Assembly (NCBI GenBank): GCA_025642075.2
Contig: JAODUO010000114.1
Location: 1 to 64,000 of the forward strand
Direction of reading: 5' to 3'
Length of the DNA: 64,000 bases
Source: Ridgeia piscesae
Taxonomy: Eukaryota > Annelida > Polychaeta > Sabellida > Siboglinidae
The notes beneath the pieces were generated by a model. That model had not been told where the DNA came from, did not search any database, and was given only the letters and a program-made list of their open reading frames with translations. Shown piece after piece: positions 24,533-37,012 of this stretch. Within the stretch, counting starts at the first letter, position 1. The number at the start of each line of letters is the position of its first letter. Position numbers and translations under genes: made by a program.

Positions 24533-25078
24533 GTAGTTCATTATACAACATTACATAAATTTGTTAATATACATTATATATTAAATAAAAAAAACCACAA
24601 ACAATACGTTCCGACACAGCACCCCTGCATTTTAATGAGGTGGGTCGAATCATCCATCTGATTAGGGTGGGCTAGGCGGATTCAGCTGACTGAGTGGATT
24701 GGAGTGGGCCGAATCATCCTGGGCCGAATCGTCCGTTGCAATAGCTTTATGTAGAGACCCGTCCATCCGTCATTTGGACAGGTAAAAACGAATATGGACG
24801 GGTAGAAATATGGGTGGATGGGTAAAAAATGAAGGAACAAAAAAACGTCTTCCAAAACCATAGATATTGTTAGTTATGCCTTGAAAGCGAATGAAAATGG
24901 TGTCACATGTGTGTTTGTAGTCCATTTCAGGTCATGAGACACATTTAAAAGTTTGTAAACTGGCTTAACAGTTAACATCCATGTGTCCACCAAAACATGT
25001 GTGACTGGCAAAAAATTTATCCTGCATAAAGCCCTGTCCGTCGTGCTGGGCTGAATCCGTTTTGGGCCGAATCATCCG
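23810..25078. mobile_element. TIR element with ggccgaatc subterminal repeats
   Basis: Perfect 20-bp terminal inverted repeat: CGGATGATTCGGCCCAAAAC at 23810 and its reverse complement ending at 25078. The motif gggccgaatc(a/g)(t/a)c recurs inside each end (near 23820-23970 and 24640-24740). The middle is AT-rich with a TA tract at 24490-24530. A CAGGG-family hAT-type MITE is nested near the right end. No transposase frame and no clear target duplication. Confidence 0.75.
24740..25036 (-). mobile_element. hAT-type MITE (CAGGGCTTTATGCAG family), nested copy
   Basis: Inverted relative to the family consensus: left end atagctttatgtagagaccc, right end tttatcctgcataaagccct followed by g. Internal landmarks (cccgtccat, gtagtccatttcaggtcatg, ccaccaaaacatgtgtgact) match the other copies. 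Flanks tccgttgc and tccgtcgt agree at 6 of 8 bases, a decayed 8-bp duplication. Confidence 0.8.
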
Positions 25079-25601
25079 GGACCCGCCTAGTATACATACA
25101 TTAGGTCATTTCTTGAGGTCTAGTACTAGTATACTAATAGTATCATATACTACTATGATACTAGGCTACTACTATAGACAGTGGTAAAAGTCATACATGT
25201 TTTGATTATTCAAGTTTTGAAAGGAAATTGTATAGTAAATACACTCAGGCTAGGCTTCACATAATGGTGTGCTTAGGAGACCAGCATTCATAGGAACCCT
25301 ATTCATACACCAACCTGTCATACACACTACTCAGATGCTGTGAGTCGATCAGCTTTTATTTTGCAAATGCCAGCCCACATGGGGAATTAAAAGTTGAAAA
25401 GTATCCCCACTTCACTGGTGGTAAACTGGGTCATGAACTCGTACAGAATTCAGTGACGGTGATTGGAATGCAGCATTACTTGACTTTTCCCATGGTAAAT
25501 TAATCAATTATCGAAATGACTCCTTTGTGTTTTATCCTGTTTCTAGCATGGTTACCAGACAAGTTGCAAGTTGCTGTGTAAATGATGTGCTGTGTTGGCA
25601 G

Positions 25602-27942
25602 TAGTGCTGGTTCGATATATCGAAGTATCGCGATACTTGCGAAAGTTCGATACTGATCTTTAGTGGTATCGCGATACTTCGATATTTTGGGTATCGAACG
25701 CCCACTGTTCGATACCTACGATACCTTCGATACCTTCGATACCTTCGATACCTTCGATGCATTCGATGCATTCGATGCATTCGATGCCTTCGATGCTTCG
25801 ATGCCTTCGATGCCTTCGATGCCTTCGATGCCTTCGATGCCTTCGATGCCTTCGATGCCTTCGATGCCTTCGATGCCTTCGATACCTTCGATACCTTCGA
25901 TACCTTCGATACCTTCGATACCTTCGATACCTTCGATACCTTCGATACTTGACATCAAGTTCAGTCGATGCGAAGACGCAACATCATTGTAGATGGCGAC
26001 GTTGTTTATGGGAGCTATCACTACAGCGCTTCGCAGCCTAAATTGACTTAGGCGTGGTTGTTTAAAAATAATATAACATAAAACGTGAATTGTTTTCTAA
26101 AACTTTATTGTAGAGTTAGTATGGAATAATAACTGTTTTCTGTGTGCGATCTTAGCCTAGGTCAAACTTCGCTTAGCCTTAGCCTCGTTATCCAAACCAA
26201 GGTTCGTACGTGACGCTCTCGTTTGGTGACACTACCATGCCATCTTTCTCCCTACTTTACTTACGGTTACGCGTACAAAACACACATCCTATAGTATTTT
26301 TATAGAGTGTTTATTGCATGTGCTAGTATTTATGAAACTAGTTTAATAATAATATTGTTAATATAAATAATTATTTGAGCGCGATGCGGAGGCTTTGTTT
26401 ATCCGGGTTCCGTTTGGTGGCGCTGTTTTGTTGATTGGTGGCGCCACCATTTGCCGTACACGACGCCCACAACCAAGACGAACGACAACAAGTCGCAACG
26501 TTCATCGCTAATTTGCCACTTTTCCAACAAAGAGTGTCTGCTATGCTAGAAACGTCTTAAAGATAGCAGGGGAAATACATCGAATTTGATGAAACATGTC
26601 ACCAATCAAGAAGCTATCAAAACGTGATGATCAACTTTCATCGTGCGGCATGTCGACGTCGTTGACGTCGTGGACAACGTCGCATTGACTCAAGAACGTG
26701 TTCTATCGAAATATTCGACAATGAGCAAGCAGTGGACATCAAGTTACAGTCGAAGCGAATCGCCATCGGTTGCCGAATCTACTAAGTAATTGCGGCCACA
26801 GCGTCAAGAAGTGACATATACGACGAGACTGATTAACGATGATGATTCGCTTACTGCATCTACTGTCACTGTGACACAGGCACTGCCATTGGCCAAATAG
26901 GTTCACCACTGGCAGAGGCAGAGCCAGAGATAGAGGACGAAACTGACCTGTTCTTGAAAAAAGTTGCAAAAACATGGGGCTTGTTATGTGTACTTGATAA
27001 CGCTTATAATTTAAGTTTTATATTAAAAAATATTGGTGTGAACTGGAAAGTACAATTGTAATTTTAATAATATTTTTTCTATTATTAATTGGTGTTATTT
27101 TATTGTAATCATCTGTACAGTTTTGATGCTAAATCACAATTATCTTTACGATGCAATTAATAATAAAAAAGTTATAACAGTGAGTGTTCAGCTACGCTGG
27201 CAGTGACCATATTATAAATGATAGATGTTTTTATATAATAATAACATATTATTTGTATGTTTCATTTGTTTCAGCTGTATTTGTTGATGGTCATTTTAGG
27301 AGACACATTGACTTGAAATTAAGCTGCTATATTAAAGTGTATTTACAAACAGCTGGGGTGAAGTACTGTTATTAATTTAAAATAATTCAGTGCAATTCAT
27401 TAATTTATTTGTCACTAGATATTTTATTGCAGTTGTCTTTATTGTTTTAATATTATATTACAGTTACCTTTTTGTTTTACAACAGTAATCAATTATATTG
27501 AAACTGTTGTTTGTGTACTTACATAAATTTAAAATTGCATATTAATCATTGTTTGCATGACTATAAAATTATTACATATTTCCCTACAAGTGAAACATTT
27601 TGTGTGTTTCTGTGGCATTAGCCTAAATGGATAGTAGTGTGTTTCTTTGGAGATCTCTACTGTACTGAATTACACTTATAAGGTAAATTTCGAGTATCAA
27701 CTAACAATCTGGTATCGATTGATATCGAAGAATTCTGGTATTGAACCAGTAATATATCGATCGGTATCGAAGAATTCTGGTATCGAACCAGCACTACTTC
27801 TGTTGTATACTGTGCTTCCACTGGGAACTGTGTTCTATGTGAAAATTAGACTTAATTACAACGTAAATATCGAGTATCGAGTATCGAACAAAATTCAGGT
27901 GTCGATCGGTATCGAACAAAACCTGGTATCGAACCAGCACTA
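25602..27942. mobile_element. Full-length hAT-type transposon, copy 1 (2341 bp)
   Basis: Starts TAGTGCTGGTTCGATA and ends with its reverse complement TATCGAACCAGCACTA. It is flanked by a perfect 8-bp duplication, GTTGGCAG (25594-25601 and 27943-27950), the hallmark of hAT elements. The same element, inverted, is at 40174-42454. It contains a 9-bp satellite (25708-25950), a GC-richer core near 26390-26990 with stop codons in all frames, and tatcgaa motifs in the right end. I see no intact transposase, so it was probably mobilised in trans. Confidence 0.92.
25708..25950. repeat. 9-bp satellite inside hAT-type copy 1
   Basis: About 27 units of TTCGATACC or TTCGATGCC, arranged as a block of ATACC, then ATGCA/ATGCC, then ATACC. 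The unit is almost the terminal sequence of the element itself (ggttcgata). The long open frames across it, in several frames on both strands, are satellite by-products. Confidence 0.95.
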
Positions 27943-28115
27943 GTTGGCAGCAGAGGTTTCATACCCATGTCTTCAACTCTTCATCAGCCATTTCTGCATA
28001 ACATAATAATGCAGATCATTCATTTGTAAGATTAAGGAATATTCCCTTCTATTGATATGTACTGACAAAATATTGTTTATGCGACGATGGTCTAGCCAAA
28101 AATAAGAACATTCTA

Positions 28116-28370
28116 TGGTTTATGCAAGATAAAATCTTTGCCAGTCACACTTTTTTGGGGTGAACAAATGGATGTTAACTGATATTCTGACATGCCAGTT
28201 GAGATGTTTCATGACCTAAAATAAGGTACAGAAATGTGTGACAACCATTTTAAAGACAACTGACAATTATATCTATGATTTTGGAGAAACTTTTTGCTCC
28301 ATTTTTCTACCCCGTCCACAATGGATTTTACCCGTCCAAATGACAGGTTGACAGTTCTCTGCATAAAGCA
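28116..28370 (+). mobile_element. hAT-type MITE, CAGGGCTTTATGCAG family
   Basis: Left tttatgcaagataaaatc, then gccagtcacac, gatgttaactg, then cccgtccac, cccgtccaaatgac and ctctgcataaagc at the right end. Diverged; no clear target duplication. Confidence 0.75.
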
Positions 28371-28794
28371 ATAGAATTATATCTGCAAGAATAAATTTCA
28401 AGTGCTGTAAAAGAACTGCCGAGTTTCATTTTTATGTACTTGGTTGTTTCTTCATTACGTCATTCAAGTAAACTAATTCTTGTTTAAATGCGTTTAGTTT
28501 CATCAAGTGCACGTTCTTTTTGACCAATGATCACTGATAAAAAATCTGTTCTCATGGTTTTATTTAGTGACATGCGTTACTAACATTATCTCATCAGTTT
28601 CAGTCCCTCACTTATTTTCACATGAAAAGCTGATTTGTCATTGAAGTTTTGACTTAATATAAGTTAATGAAATTCATTTCTTTAATAACACATTTCTTGA
28701 AATAATCATTTTTTTTCATGTATATGTATTTTGTTATGTATTATTTTTGTTAACTACCCCTTCCCCAATATCTAACCTTGCATTGACAAGATGG

Positions 28795-30603
28795 CAGGGC
28801 TTTATGCAGGATAAAATTATTGCCAGTCACACTTGTTTTGGTGGACACACAGATGTTAATGTTAAGCCAGTTTACAACTTTCAAATGTGCCTGATAACCT
28901 GAAATGGACTACAAACACACATGACACCATTTACACCTACAGTTACCAGGCCTTGACATTAAGCTTTTTTATCCACTGGCCCAGGGGGCAGTAGATTTGA
29001 AAAGTTACTGGCCCCCGAAAGAAGTTACTGGCCCGAATATTATAAAGAAAATATGCTGCTACCGATTTACCCATCGCTTTAGAAGACCAAGTTTCGACAG
29101 GAGTGACATCATGAAGATTTTCTGAAGCTCTTATGTTGCATGTTTTTTTAATGTAAATTTTTCAGATTGCAACAATAAAAAGAGAAAACTCGACGTTAAA
29201 TGAAATCTTTTAGTCGTGGTCTCAGTCTGCTAATATAAAATCTGAGGCAAGATTCACACTATACAATTTTAGCACATTTAGTTATAGACTATTACATGGA
29301 TTACTACATATTTCGAGAAATTAAATATCAACCTTAATGACTTCAGTCAACGTCTTCTGTCAGTGTTGTGTCTCTTCTATATATCACATGATAAAGTCAG
29401 TTTAAATTAAAAATAATATATCACAAAAACGTAAAAAGTACAATATTATTTATTAAAGCCTGTACTGTAGGCCATTTTATGAGCTGGGACATTATAAAAA
29501 CTTTTTTTTCATATTTAATATTAACAATTGATTTACTCATTGACACTTTCTATTAATAGTTCGTTTTACATAATTGCATTGAGACTAAAGTAAAGTCGGC
29601 CAAGTCGAATTCATGACTGACTGTTTTGACAGGTATACAGGCGGCTTGGCCGCTTGAGGCTTGAAACTATAGCTGTCTGTCATGAAAAACATTTCTTAGT
29701 TTTGGTTGTGCCTGAAAACTGTTACTGTAGAATCAGGCATATGTGATACCATGATAAATTAGCATTAGAACAAAGACAACGGGATCATAACCCGTGACCC
29801 ATTTAATGACAGGCTAGCCTATGACTATGGCGTAAACATCACGTCTGTGTGCAAGTCCAAGAGCACACATGCGCAAGGGACAGTGTGAACGTTGTCCAAA
29901 ATGCTTGCCCTCTTTCTTCCAAGATTATATTACAAAATCCACCGTTGCAGGAATGGTATTTTATAATACTCAAATGTTTGACAGTACATGTTTAACAAAT
30001 TGCGTAGATGTCTTTCCATTACGGACTGTGCACTAGCGTTTTATCATTCATGCAGACAACAACGACATCGCCTACCACCCATAGCCAACGGCAACGTATA
30101 ACACGATTGCTGATTGGGTGAATAATGAGTGATTCCCGCTATTAGCCAATCATGCGGGCGTTTACAAAATATGACTTCCACAGTGCATGGACGTTGCGTA
30201 TCCACGACAACATTTTAGACACAGTTGTGTAATAAGCTATAGATAAAATGTAACAAAATGAACATTAATAAATAGACTAATGTTATTAAGGTAGTTCTGT
30301 GTTTCTGTGAAGGGTCGGGTTACGGAAACGTCGACGCTGGTCAGTAGGGGATTGAAAGCACTGGCCCACTGGGCAATTTAAAAACCGGTGGCTTGAACTG
30401 GTCCGACAACTTTAAAACATGCATCGGGCCAGTGCCAATGTCGAGCCCTGCTTACTTTCAAGGCATAACAAGCAATATCTGTGGTTTTGGTTTACTTTTG
30501 ATGTTCCTTCATTTTTTTTACCCGTCCACCCATATTTCTACCCGTCCATATTAATTTTTACCCGTCCAAATGACGGGTGGACGAGTCTCTGCATATAGCT
30601 ATG
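28795..30603 (+). mobile_element. hAT-type MITE copy interrupted by a second hAT-type element
   Basis: Starts CAGGGCTTTATGCAGGATAA and ends ctctgcatatagctatg. Perfect 8-bp duplication CAAGATGG at 28787-28794 and 30604-30611. The body is ordinary for the family up to about 28946 and resumes at 30451 (cttactttcaaggcataac); in between sits the element at 28947-30450. This gives an order of events: the MITE landed first, the other element later. Confidence 0.9.
28947..30450. mobile_element. 1.5-kb hAT-like element nested in a MITE
   Basis: Left end CAGGCCTTGACATT, right end AATGTCGAGCCCTG: 12 of 14 bases match as an inverted repeat, with the CAGG/CCTG start typical of one hAT group. Both ends are rich in actggccc motifs. 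The left ~270 bp recurs at 57314. No transposase frame. Target duplication not discernible. Confidence 0.75.
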
Positions 30604-31069
30604 CAAGATGGTGATTGTGACACAGGTCAGAACAGTTTCTATTTACTTTTAAGTTGAGTCTGTGGCACTCTTGGTGTGTGCTCACCTGAGTGAAAACTTC
30701 ATCTTGCTACAACTAGATGTCAGCAGTGTGCCCATGTGATGGTGTTGTTTCGATACTTGCCAGCATTTACAAAGCTGGGAAAGTAGCACTGCCTAACCTT
30801 ATTTCACAATGTATATATTTATCCGGAGCGACAGCAGTCACTATGGATACGAGCTAAACACAGCTGGCGCTGGGGGCCAGGGATAGGGCTGGTTGGGGCC
30901 GTGGTGTGGAGTTCCCTGCAAACTTATGGGGTAATGTGTCGTATTTTGGGACACGACTGTCGGTTTGTGTCTGGTGTGAAAAGTGCAAGTGGTACCACAC
31001 ACTACAGTGGACTGACTACCCTAGTGCCTGCTAATAGGCAGTAGTAGTAAGATCAAGGTGGATTACCAC

Positions 31070-31315
31070 AACAAGCAGTAGGAACCCATTGGACACTGGA
31101 CAGTGGATTACCAACATTGTCTGCGAATGGGTCTGAAATGCTGACATAGAGGATTACCTTCATGTTGATGCACCACCGACCATAGTGTCTTCCTATTGGG
31201 GGCACTGTTCTTACCATAACCAACAATGCAGTGGATTACCAGCAGTAGGACCCAGTGGATTAGCAACAGCAGGACACATTGGATAACCAACAGCAGGCAC
31301 ATGGATTACCAAAAT
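31070..31315. repeat. Degenerate ~27-bp tandem repeat
   Basis: Recurring cagtggattaccaacagcag variants at about 31094, 31211, 31243 and 31270 onward, with a GC-richer lead-in from about 30830. No coding function visible; the overlapping open frames disagree. Confidence 0.65.
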
Positions 31316-33164
31316 TGGGACAGTATCAACATGTTCCATTCTGCACTAGCTGTGAATATGTTGGATGTACCCGGTACTTCATAAGTTGCTTTGAGCCATC
31401 AAAGTGGGCACAGATTGTATTAGAATTGCTTTTTTATAATCAGAGCACTGAATGTGTGTGGAAATGCTGCCTGGATGATGGCGGTATTTCTGAATCCAGC
31501 TGAGACAGGCCTCAACATTAACTGTTGGGTGTTTGGCAGTCAAGTGGGGGTAGGTGCTATTTGGCAGAACATTCACACATTCTGTGTTTGTGGGCATTGT
31601 CGCCGATAGATCTTTCTTATTTTATGAGGTCGTTGTTCTTTTGTCAGTGTTGATAACTGAGTAATTCTTTCCTTTCATGTGGAATTATGCAAGTTGTGTA
31701 GCCCCAAGTCATTTATAAGCCACTGGTTTACCTGTGGGAGTGGATAATGTGAGTTTGTATATTGGCACTGACAAACTAAAGACAACTATGTATTTAGTGC
31801 TTGATAACATTTATACCTGTTCACACTTCAGTGTAGATTTGGGTATTCAAAATAAAATTCCAGCTGAACATTCATGCACAGCTGTGTGAATTTGCGATGT
31901 GTAGATGTGTGTAAATCTAACCCACCTAGCACTATTGTTTTCTGCCAGAGGAGTGCTTAGATATTAATCACATGGACATCTAGGTTTTGATAATAATCTA
32001 CAGAGACTTGGCATTTAATCTTGTCATGAATTATTCCACATACCCGGTAGTGCTAGTCTATTATTAATAATCATGGCTAGATTTAGGAAGTCTTTAATTG
32101 TAATTTTTCAACTTCTCCGTACATTGTTCACTGACCCGTCTGGCTGTTGGTTGTTATAGAGAATGGGTCTACTCCACAAAGAGTACATACTACAATACTT
32201 GTGTATTTCGGAATTTTCGGAACATTTCTTGTGGGAGAATTCTCTAATTGTGTCAACAAGTGCTAGAGGTGTTTTGAAAGTTATAATACAAGTAGACAAT
32301 GAGTAACTATTATCAAGTTGGATTGGACCTGTGCCAACTTTCAAAGATTAAAAATCAGGTACATGCAGTTATCCATTCAGTTTCAATTTAAATAGGTCTT
32401 TACATATATTTTGTTCCTTTGTCTCACTATTCTATAATGTCCTAGTAATATTATTGTTAATCACTTTGCTAACAGCATGTCATTCTCATCATTGATTGTT
32501 AATTCTGTTTGCATGCTACTGTTTAATGGGACTAATTGAAACCTAACTGACATGTCTCAGTCATGTACACAATCATGTCTTATTTATCCAGGCATATCCT
32601 CACACTTTACTTCCCAAGGTTTTTGGTTGGATAAATGAAATATGCGAATTAGTAAGGTACAGTATTACATAAGGTATGGTTCCCACCAAAAACGTGTGGA
32701 TTGTGAAACAACAGCATTATTGAATCTTGACCAGACAAACAAGACATGACTATAATATTATAATACTATGTTTTAGTTTTGTTCTCGTAGAATGAATATC
32801 TTTCCAATAATAATCAGTCAACCAGTGTAGCCAAAAAAACTCTGAAATATAGATCTATGCTGCAGATGAATGCTCAATGCTGCAGTCATGTATTTGTAAT
32901 TGTATCGCATATTTTTACCTGGTATATTGATTTTCCATACTTTGAACTGAACAAACATTCACTGAGAGACAGAATACAGTTTTACGTCATGACTATGTGG
33001 TGTAAAGGAATGTGCTTATGGAATGTGACATGAATACCTGTAAAGCCACTATTAATGTATGATATATTATTCATGTGGATATTACAATGCGTCATTGTAG
33101 TCACTAAATCTAAGTCAACAGAATGTGAACAAAAGCTAAACCAAGAATATTTATGACTATTAAG
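31316..33164. other. Unique AT-rich sequence, no gene recognised
   Basis: Open frames of 60-80 codons on both strands (for example 31379-31597 and 32108-32344 on the - strand) have no family resemblance and no flanking splice or promoter logic that I can support. Confidence 0.4.
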
Positions 33165-33430
33165 AAATAATTACCAGTCACACATGTTTTGGTGGGCACA
33201 TGGATGTTATATGTTATTGTTAACCAGTTCAAAACTTTAAAATGTGCCCAATGACCTGAAATGGACTACAAACACACATGCCAGAGCATTTACACTCACT
33301 TTCAAGGCATAAGTAACTATATCTATGGTTTTGGAAGAAGACCTTTTTTGCTCCTTAATTTTTTACCAGTCCACAATCGTTTTTACCCATCCAAATGATG
33401 GGTGGATGGGTCTCTGCATAAACTGCTATG
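33165..33430 (+). mobile_element. hAT-type MITE, 5'-truncated copy
   Basis: Begins within the family at ataattaccagtcacacatg and runs to ctctgcataaactgctatg. It has lost its left terminus. Confidence 0.75.
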
Positions 33431-34029
33431 CCTGTAATGCAGCTCATCCAATATCATATAACTTGTTTACTTATTTTTCCAATTGTCAGATGCTTCTGTC
33501 TGTTATTGCAGAAACTTAATCAGACATTTCCTGGTGATTTTACTGATCATCATAAAACTATTTAACGAACTAACATTTTTTTTCTGTGCTTGTTGAATAG
33601 TAGGGCCATGTTGTTGGCACTGTGTCCCCATCAAGTAGTTGCATACAACTGTACAGTTATAATGTGAGTACACAGTCAGTACACTGATGCAGGCCCTCAC
33701 CCAGGATCAAATTTTTGCCTGTCCAAATTTTATTCAACTTACACGAAGCGCGATCGACATGCGATCGACACACAATCAACACATCTCTGCAATCGGCATG
33801 TTACAAAGGACAATTGGACATAAAACAAGGCTAGGCATATATTAATGCACAATCTCACATGTGATTAAAAATGTAATATAACAATGCAAGCATAATTAAA
33901 ATATGTACATTTATTGACATATAGGAACTTTTACAATATAGTTCAACAACCAAACATTGTAAATTGAAGTCATACAATTACAGTCACTTACAGCTGAGAT
34001 ATAATTAAAGATAGTAAGTTGTTGTATCA

Positions 34030-34212
34030 TTAAATAATGGCAGATTTTGCAGGATTCCTCTGTGTTGTGTTGTGTTCTATGAAAATATCAATTGCCACAG
34101 AGAAATGGAAGTCCTTAGCTGGAATCTTGAAGTAGCTGAAGCTGATGTGTTGGCCGAGATGACTGGTGGTGAAGTCAGGGTGTGGTGTTTGCTTCTGATT
34201 AGGTTCCTGCCT
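34030..34212 (-). CDS. Unrecognised open frame, possible terminal exon
   Basis: Sixty codons and a TAA, with no ATG, preceded by an acceptor-like gaattcag. The composition looks protein-like (SFSYFKIPAKDFHFSVAIDI), but I know no matching family. It does not join in frame to the open frame at 34717-34998 with the splice sites I can see. It may be chance. Confidence 0.2.
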   Translation of the reverse strand, partial: RQEPNQKQTPHPDFTTSHLGQHISFSYFKIPAKDFHFSVAIDIFIEHNTTQRNPAKSAII

Positions 34213-34716
34213 CTGAATTCACACCAGTGATGGAGAAACAGCAGATCTCTGTTGAAAATAAGATATTTTACCAGCTTATCTGCATACAGGTTATATGTTT
34301 TGCATTAAGGTGATTCACATGCCATTTGCCATAAATATAAATATGTTCTATAGCACCTCCTGTGCACTACATTGTAAAAGTTCAAACATATTGTATAAAA
34401 AACTTATAAAAGTACAAAACATTCATTATTTAAAACCATCAACATTTACTTACAATAAATGCATTTCTGAAGAATAATGCAGTGCTCAGTTATGGATTTA
34501 TTTGTACAATAACGTGTATGTTTTAACCAATTATATTGTGTTGTTATTTGTAATAAATTATTGATAATACTTATATCTTTATATAAATTCTTGGCTGCCC
34601 AATGAGGCATTAGTGACATTACTTAATACATTGAATGAAACCGTCCCATGTTACCCATCGTTGTTCTATTATTTCCTTGTGTAGTGTCTGGCCTATATTT
34701 AGTACAACTGAATTGC

Positions 34717-34998
34717 TCAGAAAGTTGACCTTCCAGTACCAGGGAAGCGCAGAAGACCTAACTGGAACATTGTTCTAATGTGCCTGTCAATAAAGTCAGT
34801 TAAATCCTTCCACCCAATAATAACACTGTAAACAGCCACATGGCATCGAAGGTGGTCTGCAAATGGGAGTCTGTTTATTACCAGAGTCTGAAAACCAAGG
34901 CGTCGCAATGATGACTTTGAAGTAGTTACATTTGTTGCAATTGATTGGAAGCCACAGAGCGATGTTTTCCCACGTACTTGGGACGACAATTGCCCCAT
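34717..34998 (-). CDS. Unrecognised 93-codon open frame
   Basis: ATG to TGA without interruption. The first ~45 residues have no Asp or Glu but many Arg, Lys and Ser, as in a mitochondrial targeting sequence. The rest (VYSVIIGWKDLTDFIDRHIR and on) resembles no family I know. A good acceptor (tagtaatttcag) lies just upstream at about 35014-35025, and a donor-like AAGgtcaac near the end, so it might be an exon. It lies inside the 4.9-kb hAT-type element. Confidence 0.25.
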   Translation of the reverse strand: MGQLSSQVRGKTSLCGFQSIATNVTTSKSSLRRLGFQTLVINRLPFADHLRCHVAVYSVIIGWKDLTDFIDRHIRTMFQLGLLRFPGTGRSTF

Positions 34999-35070
34999 TT
35001 TAACTGCCGCGAACTGAAATTACTAGGCATCATTGACCTAAATTCTTACCCGACTACCGCTGTTTACAGC

Positions 35071-35696
35071 GGATCCATGACATTTTGGTAAAGGACACTT
35101 TGGTAATGGACATTTCGGTAATAGACATTTCGGTAATAGACATTTCGGTAACAGGACATTTCGGTAACCAGACATTTCGGTAACCAGACATTTCGGTAAC
35201 TAGACAATTCGGTAACTAGACATTTCGGTAACAATTAAGACATTTCGGTAACAATTAAGACATTTCGGTAAAACTACTGAAAATAATCAGAGTCCAGTCT
35301 GCCATATTAGGAGGTAACCTGTTGAGATGTCAGTCAGTTAAACCATTTGTAAATTAGGAAGGTCCAGACATGGAACTTAGCTTTCTACCAGTAGTCAAGC
35401 AAGGTGTAAAGTAGTGCTTGCCTCTGAAGGGAACATGGCTTCCAAATAGCAGTGGTGGTGGCTAAAGTGTTCAACCACTACAGCAAATCACTGGCTAGCA
35501 GGACACATTTAAATCCAGACACACCAAAATGTAGGTTACCAAGATGTCCTATTACCAAAATGTCTGTTACCAAAATGTCCTATTACCGAAATGTCCAGTT
35601 ACCGAAATGTCCTGTGACCGAAATGTCCTGTTACCGAAATGTCAGTTACCAAAACGTCCATTACCAAAGTGTCCTTTACCGAAATGTCTGGATACC
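35071..35696. mobile_element. Mutator-like element (MULE) with repeat-built TIRs
   Basis: Flanked by a perfect 9-bp duplication, GTTTACAGC (35062-35070 and 35697-35705), the length typical of MULEs. Ends are ggatccatgacattttggta and its near complement taccgaaatgtctggatacc. Each arm (~170-200 bp) is a chain of catttcggtaac-type units of 15-25 bp, forward on the left (35080-35275) and inverted on the right (35525-35690). The middle (35280-35520) is unique. Non-autonomous. Confidence 0.9.
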
Positions 35697-36476
35697 GTTT
35701 ACAGCACAGCTGGTCTGCCACGTGAGGCGATTGCGTAAAGCTGCCCTCGTGAAAGAAATCACCAACACATTTTTATCAACAAAGATTACATGCTATAACT
35801 AAAAAATAAAATAACCATCAGTTTCATCAGAACATATTAGTATCTTATCCATTTTGGCTTTTTAAAGTGTGGATGGCATTAAAGTGAACCGGTATGAATG
35901 GATTTTCTAAATGATCTATAAATGCATAAATGAACCAAACCTCGAACTTTGACCTTCTACACATGTAGCCATTGTAGGGACTGCGTTGATGTGTTGAATT
36001 CTGATTAAACTGACCCAATAAACCAAAATAATAATTAATTTCATCAGACACTATTATTTTGTTATCAATTTTGGTTTTCTTAAAGGCGGATGGCATCCAA
36101 ATAAAACTGATATCAGTGGATTTTAACTGAAACTGTGCATGTCAACATTAACTAAATATTTCTCAATTTTATCTTAAGACCACGACGATCCCTACCCACA
36201 TATTTATTTCTGATTAAACTGAATCAATAAACCTAAATAATAATCAATTTCATCAGATATTATGATTTTGTTATACATTTTGGTTTTCTTAACAGCGGAT
36301 GGCATCCTAGTAAAACTGATATAGATGGATCTTAACTAAAAAACGCACGTCAACATCAACAAATTATTTCCCAATTTATCTTACCACCACGACGATCCCG
36401 ACCCACATATTTATTTCAAATACAAACTATGCTGTTAATCGCAACCCACACACATAAATGAATGCTATCAACATAC

Positions 36477-36543
36477 CTTTTCTTGCATGATCGCTGACAC
36501 AGAAGAAGTCGTTGGTATTCCATATATCTATGTTAGTAGACAT
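36477..36543 (-). CDS. Candidate first exon, 22 codons
   Basis: ATG at 36543 on the - strand, then a frame reading MSTNIDIWNTNDFFCVSDHA and two more codons, ending at a good donor (AAAGgtatgt). CACGTG boxes lie upstream (about 36589, 36695 and 36807). Joined to the strong acceptor near 35013, the frame hits a stop after four codons, so any gene model is incomplete. Confidence 0.2.
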
Positions 36544-37012
36544 CTAGACGAACTGTTGTCGATCTGTGTTTTCCGTTCTATGTATGTCCACGTGGTAATA
36601 CTAGTCTTTGTTACCGGTGATTAAAACGTTCATAGTGCGACTTGTTTGATAAACTCTTACAAAATAACTGGCGTATTGACGAATGCATCTCTTAAATGAA
36701 ATCACGTGATCAACGTAAATGTGTCGTGATGGTAGTTATCAAATCAGCGTCGTTTGTTAGACCCATATGACGAGATTTAGGTAGCGCCTATATGAAAGAG
36801 CAAGGCACGTGGCTTCATATTGTCTCGTCGCCTTTCACTGCCAATCAACTCCAACCGTGGCTTCTTGGTGGTGATATCAAGTGTGATAACTTTGTTATAA
36901 AAATGTACGCCTTGCCTCTGTAATTTAATGAATTTCAAGTGCATCTAAAATCTAAATTAACATTTTGCTAAAATCTTGTATGCATAATTCAAATAATGCA
37001 ATCAGTTACCAA

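Noticed and set aside
25663..26041. Overlapping ~100-codon frames of Ser-Ile-Pro, Ile-Glu-Gly and Phe-Asp-Thr repeats
   Set aside because: By-products of the 9-bp satellite in all frames; the same happens at 42056-42504.
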